From assembly GCA_024998565.1 (NCBI GenBank), contig JACOEM010000002.1, positions 526,522-590,521 on the forward strand: DNA of 64,000 bases. The letters run 5' to 3'. Position 1 is the stretch's first letter; each line of letters starts with the position of its first letter. This DNA is from Nitrospira sp. GTDB lineage: Bacteria > Nitrospirota > Nitrospiria > Nitrospirales > Nitrospiraceae. A program made the position numbers and the translations under genes. This document shows positions 45,604 through 53,186 of this stretch, piece after piece. A model generated the notes under the pieces. It made no database searches. It was not told where the DNA came from and was given only the letters and a program-made list of their open reading frames with translations.

Positions 45604-45949
45604 GAAACGGTACCATCCCCGTCGAAGATTCAATCCCACTGCAATCGTACCAATTACAACGATCCGGTCAAAGCTCGATGCCGGGTGTAGTTTCGGAGAG
45701 TTCAGGCTCCTGGCTCGTGCCGACGGCTCGGTGCCAAGCGAGGGACCAGCAGCCGCGTCGGTAGCCCAAAGGGGGCAAAGTCCGCTGTGAATGGGTCCGG
45801 GGAAAGGCATACTCTGCCGACAAACACTTTGCCGCCATTGATGCATACGGCGACGTTCGGAAAAGCCAACTTGTTACCAGGCGTCCTTTTCGTTGTCAGA
45901 AAAAAACTTAACGCATCACGGAGCGTGATGCTCTTCACGCACACCCATC
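45604..45949. other. Intergenic region with a possible structured leader
   Basis: No gene fits here. From about 45690 to 45850 the sequence contains several short complementary arms (GGACC with GGTCC, GGCA with TGCC, CCGA with TCGG), so a folded leader is possible, but no known riboswitch class could be recognised. An 8-bp hairpin lies at its right end, next to the SGNH gene. Confidence 0.35.
45913..45931. other. Perfect 8-bp inverted repeat just upstream of the SGNH gene
   Basis: GCATCACG (45913-45920) and CGTGATGC (45924-45931) enclose a 3-base loop and end 18 bases before the ATG at 45950. On the opposite strand a T7 run lies six bases beyond the stem, too far for a strong terminator. It could act as an operator or control translation of the next gene. 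Confidence 0.45.
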
Positions 45950-47035
45950 ATGATCCGAAACATTCTTGTCCTCACGATACCATCTTGCCTAGCCGTCTTC
46001 CTGTTCTTGGAACTCACGGCAACCTTTGTTGTGCCAGCAGCGCAATTTCCGTCCTATTACTACGATCCGACCGACCGCATCCTCAGATTTTCGACGACAG
46101 ACCTTCGCGACGGTGTTTTCACCATCGGAGCGATGGCCCAACAGCGTGCCCAATGGCATATCAACAATACCGGATGGAACAGCGCGATTGACTTTGAAGA
46201 GACTAAGCGGAAACCACGCATCGCAATCATCGGCGATTCGTATGTCGAAGCGCTTCAGGTCAACGTAGAGACTTCTCTTGCCGGCCGGTTAAGAGAGCTT
46301 GTCTCCCCGCAGGCGGAGGTGTACGCCTTCGGTATCTCCGGCGCACCCCTTAGTCAGTATCTTCAGATGGCACGTTATGCCCGTAAACACTTTGACCCAG
46401 ATGTTCTGGTGATCAACGTCGTCCATAACGATTTCGACGAATCGCTCTGTTCGATCAAACGACAGGCAGGCATGCTGTGTCTTGAAGATGAGGGGCAAGA
46501 AATACGAGAAGCCGTGATCGATCCTTATCACCCCAATCAGATTCTCCGTATGGCACGGTCAAGCAGCGTGGTCCGTTACGCTGTGACAAACCTGCAGCTC
46601 GCCTCCCGGCTACGCGGCTTGTTCTCAGGCATACGAAATAAACCCACCTACAATGCCAACATTGATGTCGAACAGGTGAATGCCCGCAAGGCTCGCATCC
46701 AAAGAGCGACGGAGTATGTGCTCCGGACTTTGCAGCGTGAGAACGGTACCAAACCCGTCATCTTCGTTATGGATGCGCCTCGCCGGGACATTTATGCGGG
46801 CACTTTGGGAAACAGCACTGTGGTATGGCTGAATCAGCTGCTGAAAACCACGTGCGAGACAGTCGGATTCTACTTCGTCGACTTGACGCATGAATTTTCG
46901 AGACATTTCGCGGCGAATCACGTCCATTTCGAATCGGAGTTTGACTGGCACTGGAACGAGACTGGTCATCTCACCGCAGCGGGTGAGCTCCACAGGAAGT
47001 TAGATGCGCTCAGGCTGATTCAGCCCAATATATGA
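45950..47035 (+). CDS. SGNH/GDSL-type hydrolase, membrane-anchored
   Basis: 361 residues. One N-terminal transmembrane segment is followed by 'IAIIGDSYVEALQV' (GDS block, the nucleophile serine), 'FGISGAPLSQYL' and the late 'HWNETGHLTAAG' with catalytic Asp/His candidates. SGNH proteins in glycan loci are often O-acetylesterases or O-acetyltransferase partners that act in the periplasm. The ATG has no obvious ribosome site. It is convergent with the pectate-lyase-like gene. Confidence 0.75.
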   Translation: MIRNILVLTIPSCLAVFLFLELTATFVVPAAQFPSYYYDPTDRILRFSTTDLRDGVFTIGAMAQQRAQWHINNTGWNSAIDFEETKRKPRIAIIGDSYVEALQVNVETSLAGRLRELVSPQAEVYAFGISGAPLSQYLQMARYARKHFDPDVLVINVVHNDFDESLCSIKRQAGMLCLEDEGQEIREAVIDPYHPNQILRMARSSSVVRYAVTNLQLASRLRGLFSGIRNKPTYNANIDVEQVNARKARIQRATEYVLRTLQRENGTKPVIFVMDAPRRDIYAGTLGNSTVVWLNQLLKTTCETVGFYFVDLTHEFSRHFAANHVHFESEFDWHWNETGHLTAAGELHRKLDALRLIQPNI

Positions 47036-47330
47036 CGATTGCATCACGCAGGATTAGAACACTCTCGGCTGGCAGGCTTATCCCTTCCAAGAATGGGGGG
47101 GCTGTCTGCATGAGGAAAGCGCCAATCGATTGGATGGCCGGCCAAAGAAAAAAGAAGACCGCATGTACAGGATGAAGGAGTTGTTCCGTGGGAAAATGTG
47201 GTTAAACCGAGCTGGCCAGATACTGAAGGCTGTATGAGAATGGGGCTCGGCCTCGGAGCCGACGCTCGCGCCAACTCCGAAGCCGAAACTTCATGAACAG
47301 TATGGATATTCCCCCGTCGTCGGCAGCCGG

Positions 47331-49028
47331 TTAGGGCATTCCCGATGAGAGCACTGGCCAGCCGCCAACGGTCAGAGGGTCAGAGATCCAGGCTCCAGTA
47401 CCGTTTCTCACATCAGACACCACACGGGCGTCCGCTGCATCACGCGGTTTCGCTCCCGAGTTGTTCAGGACCAAGTCGTAAGCCGCTGCCGCTGATACTG
47501 TGGACATCTGGGGGTGGGGATACCGTTGCGCCTGTATGGTAATCCCACCGTTATCACCCCAGATGATGCATTTCGGAGGATCGCCAGCATTGCAGTGCCG
47601 TCCGATATTGTCTGCCACGTAGATCCCGGATTGCGCCGAGTAGGCGAAACTTCCCATCGTGCGGATCACATTGTAAGTGAGATTAAAGCCGCCATTGTAC
47701 GCGCGACTAGTTGGCCCATCCTTGTAGTAGTTCCCCACCATGTTGATATGTACCGGCCAATAGTAAGGAACAATCTGCGAGGTGACGCCGCTTGAGTTAT
47801 AGTCAACATTGTTGACCCAATCAATTTCGCCACCCGTCGCATTCGGAAACCGTAAGAACACATGGGCGCTGAGGGTGCGTAGGACGCTGAGCGTTTCTTT
47901 ATTGCCGGTTCCGACCAGGATGCCTTTTGAACTACAGTTGCTACACTTGGCCCCTGAGATCAGTCCTTCTGCGATGATGCTGTCTTGGATGGTAATGTTC
48001 TTGGCCCCGTTGATGACCCCAATGGAATCATCCGTGGTCCACGAGACGGAGACATGATCCGCAATATGGTCCCAGGTGCCTGACCCATCTTCACGGCTCA
48101 GGTAGACAATGCCGTTCGCATTGTACCCTCGTGTGATCCAGCTATAGGGGCCTGGCCTGACCCGCAAGTGTCGGATAATCGTATGATTCGCCCGTACGGC
48201 GATGCCTCCATCCTTCAGCGCCATCGGATAGGCCGATCCGTCGATAGTCACGTTGTCATTGCGGATGGTGATGTCGTATCCACCCAAGCTCACCGTGCCG
48301 GCAACCATGATGCGGCAGGTCCGCCGTCCGCTCATCACCTGCGCGCAGTCACGCAGGCTGCCGGGTCCGGAGTCGTTCAGGTTCGTGACATCCACGACCA
48401 CCCCACCACGCCCGCCTTGCGCGCAGCGGCCATACCCTTCAGCGCCTTCAAACGCGAGCGGCGCCCCGTTCGGACAAGGGCCGGAGGTGGTCGAGGGTGT
48501 CGGCGATGAGGAAGGCTCCGTTGGAGTCGAGGTTGTTCCACTGCCGGATGTGGGGGTAGTCGATGTCGAGGTCGGTGCAGTGGTGGCAGGAGGGGAGGGC
48601 GGAGGAGGGGGGGGCGCGGTCGGCGCGGTCGCTTTTGATGATACCGTGATGGGATTGCTTCTGGCCGCCTCAGTCCAGCCATCCTTCAAAAAATAGCGAA
48701 GTTCATAGGTCAAGCCATTTTGGGTAGCGGGAGTTGTCATGGTTATAAAACCACTCGTTCCGCTCGGAACAAATTTTAACTTCAAAGTTGTGGCCCCGTT
48801 TGACGGCTGGAAATTCAAGAACAGTCCAATCCAATCCCTGGTTGAGTGATCGCTGGGAGCCTGCCATGAAAATGTAATACTCTCGCCGGGTTTCACGGGT
48901 GTTGGTGAGGTTATAACTCTATATCCAGCGATCGAAACGGTCTGGGCCCAGCCAGCGGAAGGGGAGTACAGCGCAAAGAGGAGCGGAACAAGAATGGCTG
49001 CTGTTGATATTTTGAAGAACTTCTCCAT
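47331..49028 (-). CDS. Secreted pectate-lyase-like beta-helix protein with N-terminal Ig-like domain
   Basis: 565 residues. Residues 1-29 are a signal peptide ending near 'SAGWAQ'. Residues 30-130 form an Ig-like domain ('PVKPGESITFSWQAPSD', 'RDWIGLFL'), then a Pro/Ser/Thr linker of about 60 residues, then a right-handed beta-helix of pectate-lyase family 1 type ('AEGYGRCAQGGRGG', 'NVTIDGSAYPM', 'WDHIADHVSVSWTTDD'). It lacks a PEP-CTERM tail. It probably binds or cleaves an acidic polysaccharide outside the cell, perhaps the glycan made here. The start at 49028 is preceded by a GGAACACC region, and a strong sigma-54 promoter match lies about 100 bases upstream. Confidence 0.83.
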   Translation of the reverse strand: MEKFFKISTAAILVPLLFALYSPSAGWAQTVSIAGYRVITSPTPVKPGESITFSWQAPSDHSTRDWIGLFLNFQPSNGATTLKLKFVPSGTSGFITMTTPATQNGLTYELRYFLKDGWTEAARSNPITVSSKATAPTAPPPPPPSPPATTAPTSTSTTPTSGSGTTSTPTEPSSSPTPSTTSGPCPNGAPLAFEGAEGYGRCAQGGRGGVVVDVTNLNDSGPGSLRDCAQVMSGRRTCRIMVAGTVSLGGYDITIRNDNVTIDGSAYPMALKDGGIAVRANHTIIRHLRVRPGPYSWITRGYNANGIVYLSREDGSGTWDHIADHVSVSWTTDDSIGVINGAKNITIQDSIIAEGLISGAKCSNCSSKGILVGTGNKETLSVLRTLSAHVFLRFPNATGGEIDWVNNVDYNSSGVTSQIVPYYWPVHINMVGNYYKDGPTSRAYNGGFNLTYNVIRTMGSFAYSAQSGIYVADNIGRHCNAGDPPKCIIWGDNGGITIQAQRYPHPQMSTVSAAAAYDLVLNNSGAKPRDAADARVVSDVRNGTGAWISDPLTVGGWPVLSSGMP

Positions 49029-49409
49029 TGGTGTTCCTTTCTAGGAGACGAACATTAGAATCTTGTTTGTTCCAGCCCTTGGTGTGCTGACACCATTCGA
49101 CAATATTGTAGATGAGTAATTGCCTAATGCCAGTTACATGCCAGTGGCATTATCAAGTGTTTTCACTACTTAGCGTGAACGCGGCAAGAGAGAACTGTAT
49201 GGAATTCCTCTCAGGGAACACTATGACGTGGGTAAAGCGTTGTCATCATGAGGTTTCCTGGCCGGCGAAATATGTACACGTAAGAGCCTGAGGTATTCCT
49301 CAAACTTACGTTCAAGCGAAACTACACTGCGGCTGGCGCTACTCGAAACACCAGTTGGTATCTTAGCGGAGTGGGAGCATGACCACGTTGCGAGTCATTT
49401 TTTATTCAT
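49029..49409. other. Divergent intergenic region between pectate-lyase-like and GT2 genes
   Basis: No gene is seen. The left part carries the sigma-54 promoter match and a dyad for the minus-strand gene. No clear sigma-70 promoter was found for the plus-strand GT2, which starts at 49410. GTATTGTAGATGAGTAATT-like AT-rich stretches are present, as expected for a control region. Confidence 0.6.
49128..49143 (-). promoter_or_regulatory. Sigma-54 (-24/-12) promoter for the pectate-lyase-like gene
   Basis: Read on the minus strand the sequence is TGGCATGTAACTGGCA, which matches TGGCACG-N4-TTGCA with GG and GC at the exact spacing. Only two of the twelve defined bases differ. It lies about 100 bases upstream of the start codon at 49028, giving a leader of about 90 bases. 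A dyad AATGCCA...TGGCATT (49126-49132 and 49145-49151) overlaps it and may bind a regulator. RpoN control is known for other PEP-CTERM/exosortase loci. Confidence 0.6.
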
Positions 49410-50471
49410 ATGCCACCTGAGAAGTCAACCAAAAATTTTCCGATAGAGGTGTCAGTAATCGTCCCTTGCCGAAACGAGGAGGATACGATCGCCGATTGCG
49501 TGAGCTCGATCCTTCAGCAAGAACCGGTGGGGGATGGAATGGAGTTGATCGTCGCAGACGGCCTCTCAACGGACAACACGCGCAATGTCCTGTGGGATAT
49601 CGCGCACCACGATCCCCGTGTTCGAGTCATCGAGAATCCAGGGCGTATAGTGTCGAGTGGATTGAACGCCGCTCTGGAGACAGCTCGTGGTGCGATCATC
49701 ATACGCATGGATGCCCACACGCTCTATGCTCCTGACTATATCAGGCAATGCATCGCTGCGCTTCGGGAAACGGGCGCCGAGAACGTCGGAGGTCCGGCGC
49801 TGACGAGCGGAGAAGGTTATTTCCAGACGGCCATTTCGGCCGCTTATCACTCACCGTTCGCCGTGGGTGGTGCACGATTTCACAATCCCGATTACGAAGG
49901 TTTTGTCGATACCGTTCCCTACGGATGCTGGCCACGCAGGGTTTTCTCGGAGATCGGTCTCTTTGATGAAGAGTTGGTCCGCAATCAGGACGATGAGTTT
50001 AATCTTCGGCTCATACGTTCGGGCGGCAAAATCTGGCAATCACCACGCATCAAGAGCTGGTACCGACCGCGAGGATCACTTCGGGATCTGTTTCGACAGT
50101 ACTGCCAGTATGGATACTGGAAAGTCCGCGTCATCCAAAAGCATCGACTTCCGGCCTCTATCCGGCATGTGATTCCTGGTCTGTCTCTATTGTCCTTGGC
50201 GGGGTTGTTTCTTCTCTCCTTGTGGTGGCGTCCCGCAATCTGGGTCTTGGCCACCGTGGTCGCCCTCTATGCCGCCGGCATACTCGGAGCGTCCCTCGTC
50301 ACGGCTGCTAAGCGCGGCTGGAAACTCCTTCCTGTTCTCCCCGTAGTGTTCGCTACCTACCATGTGAGTTACGGGCTTGGCTTCCTGCGCGGTCTGTGGG
50401 ATTTCGTAGTCATTCGCAGGGGACCGCAACAATCATTGTCCACACTGTCGCGGGGCCCCGCAGCACGGTAA
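49410..50471 (+). CDS. Family 2 glycosyltransferase, ExoA-like, membrane-attached
   Basis: 353 residues. 'VSVIVPCRNEEDTIADCV' starts the GT-A fold, 'IIRMDAHTLYAP' holds the metal-binding Asp, and 'ELVRNQDDEFNLRLIRSGG' is the acceptor signature. Two or three hydrophobic segments follow residue 250, as in succinoglycan ExoA. It opens the exosortase half of the locus and may build or elongate the glycan attached to PEP-CTERM-linked polysaccharide. Confidence 0.87.
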   Translation: MPPEKSTKNFPIEVSVIVPCRNEEDTIADCVSSILQQEPVGDGMELIVADGLSTDNTRNVLWDIAHHDPRVRVIENPGRIVSSGLNAALETARGAIIIRMDAHTLYAPDYIRQCIAALRETGAENVGGPALTSGEGYFQTAISAAYHSPFAVGGARFHNPDYEGFVDTVPYGCWPRRVFSEIGLFDEELVRNQDDEFNLRLIRSGGKIWQSPRIKSWYRPRGSLRDLFRQYCQYGYWKVRVIQKHRLPASIRHVIPGLSLLSLAGLFLLSLWWRPAIWVLATVVALYAAGILGASLVTAAKRGWKLLPVLPVVFATYHVSYGLGFLRGLWDFVVIRRGPQQSLSTLSRGPAAR

Positions 50472-50502
50472 GTACAGTCCGATACCTAGAGGATGTGGGC
50501 AG

Positions 50503-52074
50503 ATGAGTCCTACTTTTGAAAAAATCCACCTGCCGTTTCCAGACTGGGGAAAAATCCTGAACACGTTCGAAGACCGGACGATCTTTCAGTCGCCGGCTTG
50601 GCTCGCATTCGTCACCAAGACGCAGAGGGCCGAACCTATTTTTGCCTGCCTCCGTGACGGAACCCGGACGTTGGGCTACTTCAGTGGACTGATCGTGAAA
50701 CGGTTCGGCCTCAAGATTCTCGGCAGCCCGCTGCCGGGTTGGACGACTTCATACATGGGCATGAATCTCCTGCCGGGCGTCTCGCGGCGTTCCGCACTGG
50801 AAGCCCTCCAGCGATTGGCGTTCGAGCGTTTGGGGTGCGTCCACATCGAAATGATGGATCGCAACCTGCGGGTCCAGGATGCCGACGGACTCGACTTTGA
50901 GTATCGAGAGTTCGGAGGGTTTGAAATCGACCTGACTCAGACCCTCGAACAGCTCTTCTCCAATATGGCGCCTGCCTGCCGGCGCTGTATCCGGCGAGCG
51001 GAAAAGAGCGGGGTCACCATCGAGGAGGCGCAGGATGCTGCCTTTGCCGGGGAGTATTATGCGCAGCTTCAAGAGGTGTTCCAAAAACGATCGTTAGTGC
51101 CGACATATGGTGTGGAACGGGTACGGGAATTGATCACCTGCTTGTCGGACACGGGCCAGTTGCTTCTCTTGCGCGCACGTGATCCTCAAGGTCGATGCAT
51201 CGCCACTGGGATTTTCCCGGCAATGAACACCACCATGTACTTCTGGGGAGGGGCCAGTTGGAGGGAATCGTTGGGCTCTCGACCGAATGAAGCGATTCAA
51301 TGGTACGCCATGCAGTATTGGAAGGCGAGAGGCATCCGGCGGTATGACATGGGAGGTGGTGGTGAATACAAACGGAAGTTTGGAGGCCGTGAGATCATGG
51401 TACCCTGGTTGCGTAAATCAAAGTATCCGGGATTGGCGTCCCTTCGCAACTTGACAAAACAGGTGGTTGGTTGGCGCCAGCGGATTGCCGGTCGGGTGGA
51501 GACCATCGCGGATCGACCCCGTTCATCAGCCGAATGGCCTGGATCGGCAGAGACTCAGGAGGATCCAGAAGTCCTCATGACCTTACCGGACAGTCACCGA
51601 AGGTTGTGTCATCGGGCTTTGTGCGAGGGTTCCCGTGATCCAAACATATTACATAAGGAGCGCATCATGACGTCGATCGTGCGCATTGTTGCTGTCGCGG
51701 CGGTATTCGTTACCGTACTTACGCTCCAAACATCGGGCGCTCAGGCGACACCTATCCTCTTGCCGGCAGTCAAGGCGGTCAATCCAGCGGCTGTGTTGCC
51801 CTTTGGGGCGACTACTCACAAAGCAACCTGGAACTGGTGGCCGAACTGGCAACAATTCCGTCAATACTGGAGCCAACGGACGAACTGGAGCTACGACACA
51901 AGAAGCGTTGCCCTGCCGGGGACGATCTTGCTCTTCGGCGCCGGCTTCGCCGGCTTGATCGGCTGGCGAAGCCGACATACTCGCCGCCGCAAATCGGTCG
52001 CGTATCGGCAGCAAGGGGTAACACCAGGCCGTCCGGCTCTGACTCCACCACCGGACGGCTCCCCCCTCTCCTGA
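50503..52074 (+). CDS. FemAB-like GNAT acyltransferase with a frame open into the downstream PEP-CTERM gene
   Basis: Residues 1 to about 350 form a GNAT/FemAB-like protein: 'FQSPAWLAFV', 'RRCIRRAEKSGV' and 'RRYDMGGGGEYKRKFGG'. Proteins of this type, adjacent to exosortase genes, are thought to add an acyl or aminoacyl group to a sugar or protein. The frame has no stop before the PEP-CTERM start at 51667 and continues to 52074, giving 523 codons. An out-of-frame TGA lies at 51578-51580, so a one-base indel may have removed the normal stop. Either it is a true fusion with an internal signal peptide, or the PEP-CTERM protein begins at its own ATG. Confidence 0.72.
   Translation: MSPTFEKIHLPFPDWGKILNTFEDRTIFQSPAWLAFVTKTQRAEPIFACLRDGTRTLGYFSGLIVKRFGLKILGSPLPGWTTSYMGMNLLPGVSRRSALEALQRLAFERLGCVHIEMMDRNLRVQDADGLDFEYREFGGFEIDLTQTLEQLFSNMAPACRRCIRRAEKSGVTIEEAQDAAFAGEYYAQLQEVFQKRSLVPTYGVERVRELITCLSDTGQLLLLRARDPQGRCIATGIFPAMNTTMYFWGGASWRESLGSRPNEAIQWYAMQYWKARGIRRYDMGGGGEYKRKFGGREIMVPWLRKSKYPGLASLRNLTKQVVGWRQRIAGRVETIADRPRSSAEWPGSAETQEDPEVLMTLPDSHRRLCHRALCEGSRDPNILHKERIMTSIVRIVAVAAVFVTVLTLQTSGAQATPILLPAVKAVNPAAVLPFGATTHKATWNWWPNWQQFRQYWSQRTNWSYDTRSVALPGTILLFGAGFAGLIGWRSRHTRRRKSVAYRQQGVTPGRPALTPPPDGSPLS
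51667..52074 (+). CDS. PEP-CTERM-type exosortase substrate
   Basis: 135 residues from an internal ATG with a good ribosome site (AAGGAGCGCATC). Residues 1-27 are a signal peptide ('VAVAAVFVTVLTL' then 'SGAQA'). A Trp-rich stretch ('WNWWPNW') follows. The C-terminal sorting signal is 'VALPGTILLFGAGFAGLIGW' then 'RSRHTRRR': motif, transmembrane helix, basic tail. The motif reads LPGT rather than PEP. Unusually, about 27 residues extend past the basic cluster, rich in Pro and Gly. The exosortase 47 bases downstream should cleave at the motif. Confidence 0.72.
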   Translation: MTSIVRIVAVAAVFVTVLTLQTSGAQATPILLPAVKAVNPAAVLPFGATTHKATWNWWPNWQQFRQYWSQRTNWSYDTRSVALPGTILLFGAGFAGLIGWRSRHTRRRKSVAYRQQGVTPGRPALTPPPDGSPLS

Positions 52075-52120
52075 CGCACCCAACTATGGCGTTACCGTTT
52101 CTTATTCACCGATCATCACA

Positions 52121-53047
52121 ATGAACGTGTCGAAATACTTCGGGCATGAAACCTGGGGTGGGATTCCTCCGCGGCGGTTCTGGCATGGTCGGGAATGGCC
52201 ATTTCGGTGGCCCATCGTCACGGCGGCCATCGGCCTCGCGTGGACCATCGTTCTATATGTGTGTTGGCCGACGGTTCAAACCCTGATTGATGCCTGGACA
52301 GCATCGAGGACATTTACGCATGGCTTCTTGATATTGCCCGCCACGATCTATCTTCTCTGGGTGTATCGTGAACGTCTGATAGGGATTTTGCCGGCTCGCA
52401 GCGCGCTCGGGGCAAGCATTTTTACCCTCCTGGCCTGGAGCTGGTGGGAGGGATACATCAATGAAGATGTGTTTTGGCAGCAGGTTTCCCTGGTCGCCAT
52501 GCTCCCGGCGCTCCTCTGGACCCTGTGCGGCACCGCTATCTTTCGCATTCTGTGTTTCCCTCTTGGACTGTTGGTCTTTGCCTTGCCGATAGGGACAGCG
52601 GTCGAGGGATGGTTACAGGACTTCACGACCGCGTTTCTGGAGGTGACGTTGAATGCCGTTGGAGTTCCCTTACTCCGCGAGGGGTACTTCATCAGCATCC
52701 CTTCGGGCCGGTGGGAGGTGGCAACGGATTGCGCCGGGCTGCGATATGTGATCCCGGGACTTGCATTGGGGTACATGTATGCGGCGATGGTGTATCGCCA
52801 GGCGCTGCGGCGTGTGGCGTTCCTCATTCTGTGCGGCGTGCTCTTGATTCTGGCCAACGGAGTCAGGGCCTTCAGCATCATTTTCTTCGACTTTGTGGGA
52901 CTGGCTGAAGGCACGGATCACCGGGTGTTCAGCTATCTCGTGTATGGGATCACAATCGTGTTTCTGGGGTGGATAGGGACGATCTGGGCTGAGGAGGCAA
53001 CGGAGGATACGATTGCCGGAGGATCGTCCCAGGTTGATTCAGCGTGA
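52121..53047 (+). CDS. Exosortase (XrtA-like)
   Basis: 308 residues with about eight transmembrane helices. The three catalytic residues of the family are present: C204 in 'VATDCAGLRYVI', R249 in 'ANGVRAFSII' and H267 in 'GTDHRVFSY'. Exosortases are integral-membrane transpeptidases that cleave PEP-CTERM tails and attach the proteins to an envelope glycan or lipid. The gene begins 47 bases after its substrate, in the middle of an EPS locus, as in XrtA systems. Confidence 0.92.
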   Translation: MNVSKYFGHETWGGIPPRRFWHGREWPFRWPIVTAAIGLAWTIVLYVCWPTVQTLIDAWTASRTFTHGFLILPATIYLLWVYRERLIGILPARSALGASIFTLLAWSWWEGYINEDVFWQQVSLVAMLPALLWTLCGTAIFRILCFPLGLLVFALPIGTAVEGWLQDFTTAFLEVTLNAVGVPLLREGYFISIPSGRWEVATDCAGLRYVIPGLALGYMYAAMVYRQALRRVAFLILCGVLLILANGVRAFSIIFFDFVGLAEGTDHRVFSYLVYGITIVFLGWIGTIWAEEATEDTIAGGSSQVDSA

Positions 53048-53186
53048 ATTGTTCGCAGGGATCGAAACAAAAGTGGTTCCTATACGCGACATGGGAGGTT
53101 CGGCGTTGAGCCAGGCGTGACGCAGAGCATTGTCCCGGTCGAGTCGCTGGTTGATTGATCTCGGAGTATGACAGGGCGGAGGAGGA

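Noticed and set aside
45690-45850. Possible cyclic-di-GMP or cobalamin riboswitch
   Set aside because: The short arms exist, but neither the GEMM core nor the B12 box could be found.
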